This document shows positions 47,420 to 56,777 of a DNA stretch of 64,000 nt, piece by piece. How positions within the stretch are numbered: the stretch's first letter is position 1; the number at the start of each line of letters is the position of its first letter. The notes beneath the pieces were generated by a model that was not told the DNA's origin, did no database searches, and worked only from the letters and a program-made list of their open reading frames with translations. Origin of the DNA: Pseudoalteromonas byunsanensis. GTDB taxonomy: Bacteria > Pseudomonadota > Gammaproteobacteria > Enterobacterales > Alteromonadaceae. The stretch spans positions 157,460 to 221,459 of the forward strand of contig NZ_MNAN01000035.1 in assembly GCF_001854475.1 (NCBI RefSeq), given 5' to 3'. The position numbers were made by a program, and so were the translations under genes.

Positions 47420-48076
47420 TTATTTTATAAAGCCCGCTTTGGCTAACAAGCTGGCTGTGAGAGTAGACTCGTTAGCCTGGGGTTGCGCTCCTAGCACCAA
47501 ACGCTCTAAATAACGGGCTATTTGATCGACTTCTAAATTGACCTGACTGCCGACTTTTAGGTCCGCAATGGTCGTTTCTTGTGCCGTATGGGGCACTATC
47601 GTAAGTTTAAACTGGTGGCTTTTTACTTCGTTGACGGTCAAACTTATACCATCAATCGCCACCGAGCCTTTATGAGGAATATATTTCATCAATTCGGCAG
47701 GCGCTTCTAACCAATATTCTGTTGCTCGCGCATTACTTTCTATCGCGGTCACGGTTGCGATACCATCAACGTGGCCCGAAACTAAGTGACCACCCAATCT
47801 CGAAATCGGTTGTAACGCCTTTTCTAAATTCACTTTTTGCCCCGTTTTATAATGAGCAAACTGTGTTAACTTAATGGTTTCATTTGAGAGATCAGCTCGA
47901 AAACCGTCTTTGAACTTTTCAACTACAGTTAAACACACGCCATTGGTTGCAATGCTGTCGCCTAGGTTTACATCGCACATATCCAAATCAGAACTACTGA
48001 CGCGAACGACTAAATCACCCTGCACAGCTCTCAACTCGCTTAATATACCTGTTGCTTCAATAATACCTGTAAACAT
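47420..48076 (-). CDS. ribE: Riboflavin synthase alpha chain
   Basis: The 218-residue enzyme dismutates two lumazines into riboflavin. Two lumazine-binding repeats are seen, beginning MFTGIIEATG and HLVSGHVDGIATV, with SVAIDGISLTVNEV in the second. The ATG at 48076, behind AGAGG, matches the family's MFTGI start. An upstream in-frame start at 48127 would overlap ribD and is rejected. Confidence 0.94.
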   Translation of the reverse strand: MFTGIIEATGILSELRAVQGDLVVRVSSSDLDMCDVNLGDSIATNGVCLTVVEKFKDGFRADLSNETIKLTQFAHYKTGQKVNLEKALQPISRLGGHLVSGHVDGIATVTAIESNARATEYWLEAPAELMKYIPHKGSVAIDGISLTVNEVKSHQFKLTIVPHTAQETTIADLKVGSQVNLEVDQIARYLERLVLGAQPQANESTLTASLLAKAGFIK

Positions 48077-48089
48077 ATTGCCTCTTAAA

Positions 48090-49196
48090 TTAGCAAGTTT
48101 TAGCCGTAATACGAATGTCATCACCAATTCGGGTCACATCTGTGAATTCCAACTGGGCCGCATCATCCATCATGGTTATTTCAGGTAAATGAAATAAACT
48201 TTTACCTTGGTGCCCGATTAGTTTGGGAGCCAAATATACCACATATTCATCGATGAGTTGTTGCTGTGCGAAAACACCCGCGAGGGTAGCTCCTGACTCC
48301 AACCACACACTGTTTATGCCGCAACTTGCCAAATGTTTGAGCGCTGCTCGGCAAGACACTTTACCATGCTCTGCTTTGAGCTCAATTTGCTCTACAAAAT
48401 GAGGCCATTGGTGATTATTATCAAGGTGTGTTCGAAAAATTATTATCGGCGCATCTATTTGAAATACTGCAAGTTCAGGTGTTAAGCGGTTTTGCGAGTC
48501 GATGATAACTCTGACAGGTTGCCTCAATGCATGACCTTGTGGTAGCTCAATAGCACACTCATTTTCTCGTACGTTCAACTTGGCATCGTCCACAATCACC
48601 GTATCTGCGCCAGTTAGGATAGCGCAACTTTGTGCTCTGAACTGTTGTACATCGCGACGTGCTAATGGCCCTGTTATCCACTTGCTCTGACCGTTTTTTA
48701 ATGCTGTTTTACCATCTAAACTCGCGGCAAGTTTGCAAGTGACATAAGGTAACCCTTGCTCCATACGCTTCAAGAACCCACGATTCAATGCCCGCGCTTC
48801 GTTTTCGAGTAAGCCATATGCTGTTTCTACGCCCGCTTGTTGCAGCAGGGCAAGCCCTCTACCAGCTACTTTTGGATTGGGGTCGACCATAGCGGCAACA
48901 ACCCGACACACACCGGCATTTATTAGCCCCTCAGCACAAGGAGGCGTACGTCCATGGTGACTACAAGGCTCTAAGGTTACGTACGCGGTAGCACCTACCG
49001 CTTTATCAGCGGCTTGTCGCAAAGCATGCACTTCTGCGTGGGCGTCTCCGGCACGTTGATGATAACCTTGACCAACTATTTGATTATCTTTAACAATCAC
49101 ACACCCAACATTAGGGTTTGGCGTAGTGGTAAAACGACCTTTCTTCGCCAACGCAATGGCCATTGCCATGTAGTGATGATCTTGCTCACTGAACAT
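48090..49196 (-). CDS. ribD: Bifunctional riboflavin deaminase/reductase
   Basis: A 368-residue fusion. The N-terminal deaminase has the zinc site HAEVHAL and PCSHHGRTPPCAEGL. The C-terminal reductase (about 150-368) has LAASLDGKTAL and WLESGATLAGVF. It performs the second and third steps from the RibA product. It starts 2 bases after the nrdR stop and ends 13 bases before ribE. Confidence 0.95.
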   Translation of the reverse strand: MFSEQDHHYMAMAIALAKKGRFTTTPNPNVGCVIVKDNQIVGQGYHQRAGDAHAEVHALRQAADKAVGATAYVTLEPCSHHGRTPPCAEGLINAGVCRVVAAMVDPNPKVAGRGLALLQQAGVETAYGLLENEARALNRGFLKRMEQGLPYVTCKLAASLDGKTALKNGQSKWITGPLARRDVQQFRAQSCAILTGADTVIVDDAKLNVRENECAIELPQGHALRQPVRVIIDSQNRLTPELAVFQIDAPIIIFRTHLDNNHQWPHFVEQIELKAEHGKVSCRAALKHLASCGINSVWLESGATLAGVFAQQQLIDEYVVYLAPKLIGHQGKSLFHLPEITMMDDAAQLEFTDVTRIGDDIRITAKTC

Positions 49197-49198
49197 AC

Positions 49199-49648
49199 TT
49201 AATCACCCAGCCTCGCAATTTCCTCACCAAATTCTCTAATATCTTCAAATGAACGGTAAACAGAAGCAAAACGTACATATGCCACTTTATCGAGCTTTTT
49301 CAACGCTTCCATAATACATTCACCAATCAAGTGGCTAGGTACTTCACGTTCTCCAGTCGCTCGGATCTTTGATTTAATTTCATGGATCACTTCATCTATC
49401 TGCTCTGTACTGACAGGACGTTTTTCTAGTGCACGGGCAAGCCCATTGACAAGTTTGTCTTCATTGAAAGGTTCTCTAGAGCCATCTTGCTTGATCACTC
49501 TAGGCATCACCAATTCAGCGCCTTCGAAGGTAGTGAAGCGCTCATGACACTCAATACACTCTCTTCGCCTTCTAACCTGATGGCCTGAGCTGACTAAACG
49601 AGAATCGATTACTTTGGTATCTTTGGCAGTACAAAAAGGACAGTGCAT
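49199..49648 (-). CDS. nrdR: Transcriptional repressor NrdR
   Basis: A 149-residue repressor of ribonucleotide reductase genes. The zinc ribbon is CPFC...CIEC at the N-terminus. An ATP-cone domain ([22 protein letters not shown]) senses dATP/ATP. It heads the nrdR-ribD-ribE-ribBX-ribH-nusB run, a common order. Confidence 0.96.
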   Translation of the reverse strand: MHCPFCTAKDTKVIDSRLVSSGHQVRRRRECIECHERFTTFEGAELVMPRVIKQDGSREPFNEDKLVNGLARALEKRPVSTEQIDEVIHEIKSKIRATGEREVPSHLIGECIMEALKKLDKVAYVRFASVYRSFEDIREFGEEIARLGD

Positions 49649-49672
49649 ATTAGTTCACTTTAGAAATCTTAC

Positions 49673-49696
49673 GAAAAAGGCCGCTATAGCGGCCTT
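49673..49696 (-). terminator. Terminator after glyA
   Basis: A perfect 20-base palindrome, AAGGCCGCTATAGCGGCCTT, is followed on the minus strand by a T-run. It separates glyA from nrdR. Confidence 0.85.
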
Positions 49697-49730
49697 CATA
49701 ATAACAAAAAATGCTGTTTTGTGCGTAAAA

Positions 49731-50987
49731 TTATGCGTAAACAGGTAATTTTGCACAGATAGCTTTTACTTTCTCTTTTACCTGCGCTTGTACAGACTCA
49801 TCATTGATGTTGTCCAGTACGTCACACATCCAGCCAGCTAACTCTTTTGACTCAGCTTCTTTGAAGCCACGACGTGTGATTGCAGGTGAACCAATACGTA
49901 AACCTGAAGTAACAAACGGAGAGCGTGGATCGTTAGGTACTGAGTTTTTGTTTACCGTGATGTTAGCGCGGCCAAGTGCTGCATCAGCATCTTTACCCGT
50001 AATATCTTTGTCGATCAAATCAAGTAAGAATAAGTGATTTTCTGTTTTACCTGATACGACTTTGTAACCACGCTCTTGTAATACAGCAACCATTGCTTGT
50101 GCATTCTTAACCACTTGCTTTTGGTATTCTTTAAACTCAGGCTGTAATGCTTCTTTAAATGCAACCGCTTTAGCTGCAATCACATGACATAAAGGACCAC
50201 CTTGGCCACCTGGGAAAACTGCGCTGTTCAGCTTTTTATAAATATCTTCGTCATTGCAAGCTGAAATAATCAAGCCACCACGTGGACCCGCAAGTGTTTT
50301 GTGCGTTGTTGTGGTTACAACATGGGCATGTGGTACTGGGCTTGGGTATACACCAGCTGCAACTAAACCTGCAACGTGTGCCATATCTACCAGTAAATAA
50401 GCACCAACTTTATCAGCGATTTCACGGAACTTAGCCCAATCAACAATACCAGAGTACGCCGAGAAGCCACCAATGATCATTTTAGGCTTGTGCTCAAGCG
50501 CAAGTGCTTCTACTTGTGCATAGTCAATCTCACCAGTCTCTTCGTTCAAACCATATTGAATTGCATTGTATGTTTTGCCTGAAAAGTTAACGTGTGAGCC
50601 GTGTGTTAAGTGACCACCATGCGCTAGGCTCATACCTAATACAGTATCGTGTGGCTGAAGCAGCGCTTGGAATACAGCGGCATTTGCCTGTGAACCTGCA
50701 TGAGGTTGAACGTTTGCGTAGTTTGAACCAAACAACTCATTGGCACGATCAATTGCCAGTTGCTCAACTACATCAACGTGTTCACAGCCACCATAGTAAC
50801 GCTTACCAGGGTAACCTTCTGCGTATTTATTAGTTAACTGAGACCCCTGTGCCTCTAATACTCGTGGGCTACAGTAGTTTTCAGAAGCGATAAGCTCAAT
50901 GTGCTCTTCTTGGCGCGTAGTTTCAAGCGCAATCGCTTTTGCTAATTCAGGGTCAAAATCTGCAATGTTCATGTTACGTTCTAACAT
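49731..50987 (-). CDS. glyA: Serine hydroxymethyltransferase
   Basis: The PLP enzyme interconverts serine and glycine with tetrahydrofolate. [20 protein letters not shown], the PLP-lysine site [16 protein letters not shown] and [21 protein letters not shown] are intact. The ATG at 50987, behind GGAG, gives [12 protein letters not shown] as in E. coli (MLKREMNIADYD); a longer frame to 51005 is unlikely. The protein has 418 residues. Upstream at 51045-51067 is a 7-bp inverted repeat (TCATGCC/GGCATGA) of unknown meaning. Confidence 0.96.
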   Translation of the reverse strand: MLERNMNIADFDPELAKAIALETTRQEEHIELIASENYCSPRVLEAQGSQLTNKYAEGYPGKRYYGGCEHVDVVEQLAIDRANELFGSNYANVQPHAGSQANAAVFQALLQPHDTVLGMSLAHGGHLTHGSHVNFSGKTYNAIQYGLNEETGEIDYAQVEALALEHKPKMIIGGFSAYSGIVDWAKFREIADKVGAYLLVDMAHVAGLVAAGVYPSPVPHAHVVTTTTHKTLAGPRGGLIISACNDEDIYKKLNSAVFPGGQGGPLCHVIAAKAVAFKEALQPEFKEYQKQVVKNAQAMVAVLQERGYKVVSGKTENHLFLLDLIDKDITGKDADAALGRANITVNKNSVPNDPRSPFVTSGLRIGSPAITRRGFKEAESKELAGWMCDVLDNINDESVQAQVKEKVKAICAKLPVYA

Positions 50988-51182
50988 GGGGTCTCCTAGG
51001 TGCACGTAAGGTATTAAAAGCCATATTGTACGCTCTAATGCGTATCATGCCTATGATCTTGGCATGAGCATATTTAAACAGGGATTGAATTTATTTCACA
51101 GTGTTAAAGTAATGATATTTTTTTATTTTAACATTTATTTTATTTATGAGTTTCAAGTATGGAATTAACTATTTTAATGTTT

Positions 51183-51219
51183 AAGTCAGGTGAGACCTTG
51201 CTCAGTCACCACCCGACTT
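51183..51219 (-). terminator. Hairpin after thrC
   Basis: AAGTCGGGTG pairs with CACCTGACTT (one G-U) just past the thrC stop on the minus strand. No U-run follows, so termination strength is uncertain. Confidence 0.4.
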
Positions 51220-51228
51220 CACTTTTGA

Positions 51229-52512
51229 CTACAGCAATTTAGCAAATATTGCCGCTTTGAGTTGCTCATAATCAGCAGTCATTGGCTGCGCTAAACACAC
51301 TTTGTCCAATGCGCTTTGCAACACGTCTGGCATATCAATTTGCTGCGCTAGCACTTGTTCTACCGAGTCTTTAAATTTTGCCGGATGAGCAGTTGCTAAA
51401 AATACACCGGTACTTTCGGCGTCTTTATCTAGATTTAGCCCTTCATAAGCTATCGCCGTATGTGGCTCAGCAATATAACCATTAGCAGCAACTTCTCGCA
51501 TCACTTCTTGTGTACGTTGCTCACTTACACAACGTGAATAAAAATCATGTTTATCAAATTTACCACCGTCCAACATACTTTGAACTCGAGGCCAATTATT
51601 AGGTTTACTCACATCCATTGCATTCGACAGAGACTCAAGCGTTGCATTCGGTAACCATTGTCCGGATTCAATATAGCGTGGCACAGTGTCATTTTGGTTG
51701 GTCGTTGCAGAGAGCTTATCCACAGGTAAGCCGATAACCGAAGCTATCATTGCTGCACATACGTTACCAAAGTTACCACTTGGCACCGATACATGAACCG
51801 CGCCGCGCTCTTCTTTTGGTAATTGTGCCAATGCTTCGAAGTAGTAGCATACTTGAGCGAGTAAGCGACTGATATTGATTGAGTTAGCTGAGTTTAAGCC
51901 CAACTTTTCTTTCACTTCATCATCTAAAAATGCTTGTTTTACCAGCGCCTGACAATCATCAAAACTACCTGCAACAGCATAACAGTGAATGTTGCCACCT
52001 AAGGTGGTAAACAGCTTTTGTTGGGCCAGCGAAATCTTACCTTCAGGGTACAAAATAACCACATCAACGTTTGGCTTATTGTAAAATGCGTGTGCCACGG
52101 CCGCGCCAGTATCACCACTGGTTGCGGTTAGAATTGTCACTCGCTCCCCTTGACTGAACAGACCAATACACTCAGCCATAAAGCGTCCACCAAAATCTTT
52201 AAACGCCAATGTTGGACCATGGAACAGCTCTAAACAGTAATTTTTTTCATCGACCTTCACTAATTCAACGGGAAAGTTGAACGCACGTTTTACCATATCC
52301 GCCAAGGTATCTTTGGGTAATTCATCGCCAATAAGGTGTGACAATATCTGTGTGCTGCGCTCTACAAAAGGTAACTCTAGCAATGCGTCAATATCGTTCA
52401 GAGGCTTCAAATCTGTTGGGAAAAACACCCCTTGATTACGTCCTAAGCCTGTTTTCACCGCTTCTGTAAACGTCACTTTTTGATTATCATCTTTTAAATT
52501 AACCAATTGCAT
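51229..52512 (-). CDS. thrC: Threonine synthase
   Basis: The 427-residue PLP enzyme turns O-phosphohomoserine into threonine. The PLP lysine is in HGPTLAFKDFGGRF (about residue 107). TATSGDTGAAVAHAF and SVPSGNFGNVCAAMIA are also typical. It is last in thrABC, 2 bases after thrB. Confidence 0.96.
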   Translation of the reverse strand: MQLVNLKDDNQKVTFTEAVKTGLGRNQGVFFPTDLKPLNDIDALLELPFVERSTQILSHLIGDELPKDTLADMVKRAFNFPVELVKVDEKNYCLELFHGPTLAFKDFGGRFMAECIGLFSQGERVTILTATSGDTGAAVAHAFYNKPNVDVVILYPEGKISLAQQKLFTTLGGNIHCYAVAGSFDDCQALVKQAFLDDEVKEKLGLNSANSINISRLLAQVCYYFEALAQLPKEERGAVHVSVPSGNFGNVCAAMIASVIGLPVDKLSATTNQNDTVPRYIESGQWLPNATLESLSNAMDVSKPNNWPRVQSMLDGGKFDKHDFYSRCVSEQRTQEVMREVAANGYIAEPHTAIAYEGLNLDKDAESTGVFLATAHPAKFKDSVEQVLAQQIDMPDVLQSALDKVCLAQPMTADYEQLKAAIFAKLL

Positions 52513-52514
52513 TT

Positions 52515-53456
52515 TTATTTAGCTCCTTGAGAAACGGCACGAGTACCTAGGTTATCGAGTTTACAGATATGGCTGAAGCCATGTTCATTTATATAGTGTT
52601 GTTCAAGCCATTGTTGGCATTGCTGGGCATCTTCTAACGATTTACAAATCGCAAATAATGTAGGACCTGCACCTGAAATACTGACCTGTTTAGCGCCTAA
52701 TTCAGGCAGCGCTGCTTTTGCATCACTAAAACCTGAAATTAAAGCCTGGCGATGTGGTTCAGCCAAGTCATCTTGCATCATGCCCAAAGCTTCATCAAAA
52801 CGACCACTTTGCATCAGCAAACAAAAGCTTGAAAGTCGCTGTGCGAATTCTACAGCACTATGCATCGACAACTGCTTAGGCAATACACCACGGGCTTTAG
52901 CAGTATTTAAGGCAAAACCTGGGTACGCCGCTACGTAATACCAGCGTTCATCAACAGGTAATGCGAGAGCTTTATTGGGCACAATATCCGCCGTAAGCTG
53001 TAGCCCCCCCAAATAACAAGGAGTAATATTGTCATAGTGACGAGCACCACTAACTTTACCCTCAAAGTCGGCCATCAATTCAATCATCGCTTCTTGTGAC
53101 AATTGAGTACCTGCATACTGGTCTAGTGCTGCAAATGTAGCAACCACTGAACAAGCACTAGAGCCTAACCCCGAACCAATTGGCAAACGCTTTTCAAGTG
53201 TTAAAGCAACAGCTGGCATTTCGGGGGCTACATGTTCCCTAAAGTGAAGTAAGCATTGATATGACAAATTTTCATGGGCATCACCAGGCAGTTTATCTGC
53301 ATAGGGACCCGTACAAGTAAAACTATCCTGATGTGACTGCTCAATATGAACAACATCCCCTAACAATGAACCATCAATAGGCGCCAAAGCGGCACCTAAC
53401 GAGTCAAAGCCAACACAAAAATTACCGACAGAGGCTGGCGCATAAATAGAGATCAT
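52515..53456 (-). CDS. thrB: Homoserine kinase
   Basis: A 313-residue GHMP kinase that phosphorylates homoserine. It has the N-terminal APASVGNFCVGFDSLGAAL, the ATP loop PIGSGLGSSACSVVA and the C-terminal SGAGPTLFAIC. It follows thrA by 15 bases. Confidence 0.96.
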   Translation of the reverse strand: MISIYAPASVGNFCVGFDSLGAALAPIDGSLLGDVVHIEQSHQDSFTCTGPYADKLPGDAHENLSYQCLLHFREHVAPEMPAVALTLEKRLPIGSGLGSSACSVVATFAALDQYAGTQLSQEAMIELMADFEGKVSGARHYDNITPCYLGGLQLTADIVPNKALALPVDERWYYVAAYPGFALNTAKARGVLPKQLSMHSAVEFAQRLSSFCLLMQSGRFDEALGMMQDDLAEPHRQALISGFSDAKAALPELGAKQVSISGAGPTLFAICKSLEDAQQCQQWLEQHYINEHGFSHICKLDNLGTRAVSQGAK

Positions 53457-53471
53457 TTGTACTTCCTCACC

Positions 53472-55883
53472 CTATAAAGTTTTAAGAATATCGGCAAATA
53501 CACCAGCTGAAGTTACCTCCGCACCGGCACCATAACCACGGATCACAAATGGACGTGGTTGATAATATTGACTCAAAATTGCAAGCGCGTTCTCTCCATC
53601 ACGAATGTCATACAGTGCATGCGCTTTGTCCACCGCTTCAATGCCTACACGACAACGACCATTTTCAATGCTGCCCACATAGCGAAGTACCTTTCCTTCA
53701 TTGGCTGCACTTTGAATTTTATCAGCGAAGCTAGCATCCAGTTCAGGTAAGCGTGCCATAAACTCGTCAACAGAAGTTCCTGGCGCAAATTCTTCAGGCA
53801 CAACCGATTCCACTTCTATATCACTGAGTTCAAGTTTCAATCCGGATTCACGTGCAATGATCAGTAGCTTTCTCGCAACATCAGTGCCTGATAAATCATC
53901 TCTAGGATCGGGTTCGGTAAAACCGTTGCTCTTAGCTTTTGCTGTCGCCTCAGACAGGCTCAAGCCGTCTTGCAAGGCACCGAACATATACGACAGAGAC
54001 CCTGATAAAATACCATTGAATGAAAGCAACTCATCGCCTGCACCAAATAACAACTGCAAGTTGTCTAATACTGGCAAACCAGCGCCTACATTAGTCTCAT
54101 ACAAGAACTTTCTTTGTTTACGCTGAGCAGCTAAAGTGAGGGCTTGGTAGTAGTCATAACTGCCTGTATTTGCTTTTTTATTGGCTGCAACCACATGGAA
54201 ACCCGCATTTAAAAAATCAACGTATTGATCTGCCAAATACTGAGATGAAGAACAATCTACCAACACAGGATTTATCAAATGATTGGCTTTGACGAATTCT
54301 TCAACCCGCTGCAACGAGAACCCTTGGCGTTGATTTGCCAGTTCTGACTGCCATGAGTCAAACGGCACACCGTCCGCATTCAGATATAGCTGCTTAGAAT
54401 TAGCTACCCCATAAAGATTAAGCTTAATGTTGCGTGCTTCAAGCCAAGTCTGTTGCTTTTCAAGCTGTTTGATAAGCTCCTGACCCACAAGTCCACAACC
54501 AAGTAAAAAGACGTCAATTGAAGGTATGTGCGTGAAAAAGTTTTCGTGGCAAACTTTCACCGCATCGTTACAACGCGCCCCATCAATCACCGCTGAGATA
54601 GCGCTTTCTGTAGAATCTTGAGCAATTGCAACGATATTAAGTTGTGCCTGTGCCAATGATGCAAAGAATTTTGCAGCAAGTCCTTTATGGGCTTTCATGT
54701 TATCACCCACTAGCGTGATAATTGCCAATTCACGTTGTACTTGGACCGGTTCTATCAAGCCTGCTTGTGCCTCTAGTTCAAAAGCTTGCTCTAGCGCATT
54801 CAGTGCTAAATCCAAATCTGACTCATGTACGCAAAAGCTGATACTAAACTCACAAGATGATTGGGTGATTAAAACAATTGAAACATTATCGTTGGCCAAC
54901 GCGCCAAATACTCGAGCCGCCATGCCAACTTTGCCCTTCATTCCAGGTCCAGAGACAGTCAACATCGCAAGATTCTCTAAACTAGATAAGGCTTTTACGG
55001 CTTCATCACCTCGTCGCTCATTACTTATTACGGAGCCAGCAACATCTGGGTTATGTGTATTTTTTATCTCACAAGGCACCGAAAATTTAGCACAAGGAAG
55101 AATGGTTTTTGGATGCAGTACCTTGGCACCAAAATAAGATAACTCCATCGCTTCTTTGTATGATAACCAGTCAATTTTGCTCGCCTTTTTAATAAAACGC
55201 GGGTCGGCGTTATAGACTCCATCGACATCAGTCCATATTTGACAGACTTCAGCGCGTAAACAAGCTGCGGCAACTGCAGCAGAATAATCCGAACCGTTAC
55301 GACCAAGTGTCGTAAGTTCGCCACGCGTGTTACTTGCTGTAAATCCGGGCATGATGTAGTACTTGCTTGGATTTGCATTCATCGCTGCGACAAATTTGAC
55401 CTGACTCAACTGTAAGTCTACTTCTGCATCCAAATAACCACCATGACTAACAATACAATCACTCGCTTCAAGGTATGCAGCTTGTGAAGCGCCCAACATA
55501 GTCTGCATAAGTGCAACACTGACACGCTCCCCAAAGCTGATTACGTAGGCTCGGACTTGATCTGGACAGTTTTGTAACATTTTGACCCCAGCCAACTTTT
55601 CAGCAAGGCTAGATAAAGCAGGCCAGTGAAGCACATCACCATATAGATTTTGAACCTGTTCAAGCAAACCCAGAGCTCGACTTTCCAGTTGTAACCATTG
55701 CTCACTATAGTCCTGCCCTTGTTCTGCCAAGTCCACCAATTCCACCAACTGATCTGTCATACCCCCAGGTGCGGAAAGTACAACCAAGGCTTCCTCTCCT
55801 GCTTGATTCAGGATCAAGCTGTGAACTTGCTTCAGACATTCAAAATTAGCTAGTGATGAGCCACCGAATTTTAAAACACGCAT
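53472..55883 (-). CDS. thrA: Bifunctional aspartokinase I / homoserine dehydrogenase I
   Basis: The 803-residue fusion catalyses the first and third steps of threonine synthesis. The aspartokinase domain starts MRVLKFGGSSLANFE and has GRNGSDYSAAV. Two ACT domains (about 310-450) give threonine feedback. The dehydrogenase domain begins with an NAD-binding LLGCGLVGQELIKQL and has ETNVGAGLPVLD. The ATG at 55883, behind AGGA, matches the E. coli start. A longer frame runs back through the attenuator and is an artefact. Confidence 0.96.
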   Translation of the reverse strand: MRVLKFGGSSLANFECLKQVHSLILNQAGEEALVVLSAPGGMTDQLVELVDLAEQGQDYSEQWLQLESRALGLLEQVQNLYGDVLHWPALSSLAEKLAGVKMLQNCPDQVRAYVISFGERVSVALMQTMLGASQAAYLEASDCIVSHGGYLDAEVDLQLSQVKFVAAMNANPSKYYIMPGFTASNTRGELTTLGRNGSDYSAAVAAACLRAEVCQIWTDVDGVYNADPRFIKKASKIDWLSYKEAMELSYFGAKVLHPKTILPCAKFSVPCEIKNTHNPDVAGSVISNERRGDEAVKALSSLENLAMLTVSGPGMKGKVGMAARVFGALANDNVSIVLITQSSCEFSISFCVHESDLDLALNALEQAFELEAQAGLIEPVQVQRELAIITLVGDNMKAHKGLAAKFFASLAQAQLNIVAIAQDSTESAISAVIDGARCNDAVKVCHENFFTHIPSIDVFLLGCGLVGQELIKQLEKQQTWLEARNIKLNLYGVANSKQLYLNADGVPFDSWQSELANQRQGFSLQRVEEFVKANHLINPVLVDCSSSQYLADQYVDFLNAGFHVVAANKKANTGSYDYYQALTLAAQRKQRKFLYETNVGAGLPVLDNLQLLFGAGDELLSFNGILSGSLSYMFGALQDGLSLSEATAKAKSNGFTEPDPRDDLSGTDVARKLLIIARESGLKLELSDIEVESVVPEEFAPGTSVDEFMARLPELDASFADKIQSAANEGKVLRYVGSIENGRCRVGIEAVDKAHALYDIRDGENALAILSQYYQPRPFVIRGYGAGAEVTSAGVFADILKTL

Positions 55884-55908
55884 TGTTATTTTCCTCATTC
55901 CTAAAACG

Positions 55909-55946
55909 AAAAAAGGCCTGTGTTCGTAGTGAACACAGGCCTTTTT
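55909..55946 (-). terminator. thr operon attenuator terminator
   Basis: A 16-bp perfect stem (AAAAAGGCCTGTGTTC and its complement, loop ACTAC on the transcript) is followed by a U-run. It sits between the leader peptide and thrA. Ribosome stalling at Thr/Ile codons would favour an alternative fold and read-through. Confidence 0.9.
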
Positions 55947-55969
55947 CAAATACGCACCGACCTATGCCA

Positions 55970-56026
55970 CTATCCAGAATGGATGGTGGTTGTAATAATG
56001 GTCGTGGTGTTAAAATTTGTTTTCAT
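55970..56026 (-). CDS. thrL: thr operon leader peptide
   Basis: An 18-codon frame, ATG to TAG, contains two runs of Thr codons with Ile codons between and after (NTTTIITTTIH). Six of its 18 codons in this region are Thr and three are Ile, as expected for attenuation by charged tRNA-Thr and tRNA-Ile. It precedes the attenuator by 23 bases. Confidence 0.9.
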   Translation of the reverse strand: MKTNFNTTTIITTTIHSG

Positions 56027-56207
56027 GTTTTTTAGCTTGCCCGAAATATGGGCACTCTGTCAACCTCTTAATGCGACAAATAATATGCAATTTACTCATA
56101 CATAAATTCATATAAGGGCTAGTTTATGCGAAAGGTAGTTTCAATGGCACAATCAATGGAGTGAAAATAGGAAAAAGGCAGTGGTTAATAAAATGTAACT
56201 AGGTAAT

Positions 56208-56576
56208 TTAGCGGATACCATAACGATGCAAAAGTTCGATCAGTCGAGTACTATCCACGGGCTTTTCAATAAAATCTATCGCCCCTAACTGAGTGACTCT
56301 GTGCTTCATTTCAGGTTGAATATCGGCTGATATAACAACAACAAAAGTTTCGATGCTTGGCTCTGCTTTCATCTTTTCCAGCACCCCAAGCCCATCCAAT
56401 ATCGGCATAGTGAGGTCTAGACACAACAAATCAATAGGTTGCTGTTTTAAAATGCTTAATGCCTCAAGGCCATCTTTTGCTTGTAATACGTTCACCTCAA
56501 GCGCGCTGGACAGACAACGGATAACTTGTTTTCTAGCAACTGTCGAATCATCACAGACTAATATTGAGTAAGTCAT
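56208..56576 (-). CDS. Single-domain response regulator (CheY-like)
   Basis: A 122-residue receiver with no output domain. The acidic pocket is CDDS, the phospho-acceptor Asp is in LLCLDLTMPILDG (about 55), and the conserved Lys is in DFIEKPVDS. It is divergent from a histidine kinase gene 201 bases away, so the two may form a signalling pair. It would act through protein contact. Confidence 0.88.
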   Translation of the reverse strand: MTYSILVCDDSTVARKQVIRCLSSALEVNVLQAKDGLEALSILKQQPIDLLCLDLTMPILDGLGVLEKMKAEPSIETFVVVISADIQPEMKHRVTQLGAIDFIEKPVDSTRLIELLHRYGIR

Positions 56577-56777
56577 TACTAATTTTACTATTATTTGTTA
56601 TACCTCGTCCTTATAACACAATATTCCTACATCAGTAAGTGTTGCAAGCTGCAATTAAAGTAAAGCAGTATTTAAGAGTGAAAATCAGAGATATTTATTT
56701 ATTTTTAAACCTTTATTAGCTAAGTTTATGATTAGTTATTCTGCACTAACTCTAATTTCGGGAGCCAAAGTTCATTC

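Noticed and set aside
47420-48127. A longer riboflavin synthase starting at 48127
   Set aside because: It would overlap ribD. The ATG at 48076 has a ribosome site and the family-standard MFTGI start.
51045-51067. Inverted repeat upstream of glyA as a PurR or MetR site
   Set aside because: The arms do not match the PurR or MetR consensus, so no regulator is assigned.
53472-55949. A longer thrA starting at 55949
   Set aside because: The extra 22 residues are translated from the attenuator hairpin; the ATG at 55883 has AGGA and matches other ThrA proteins.
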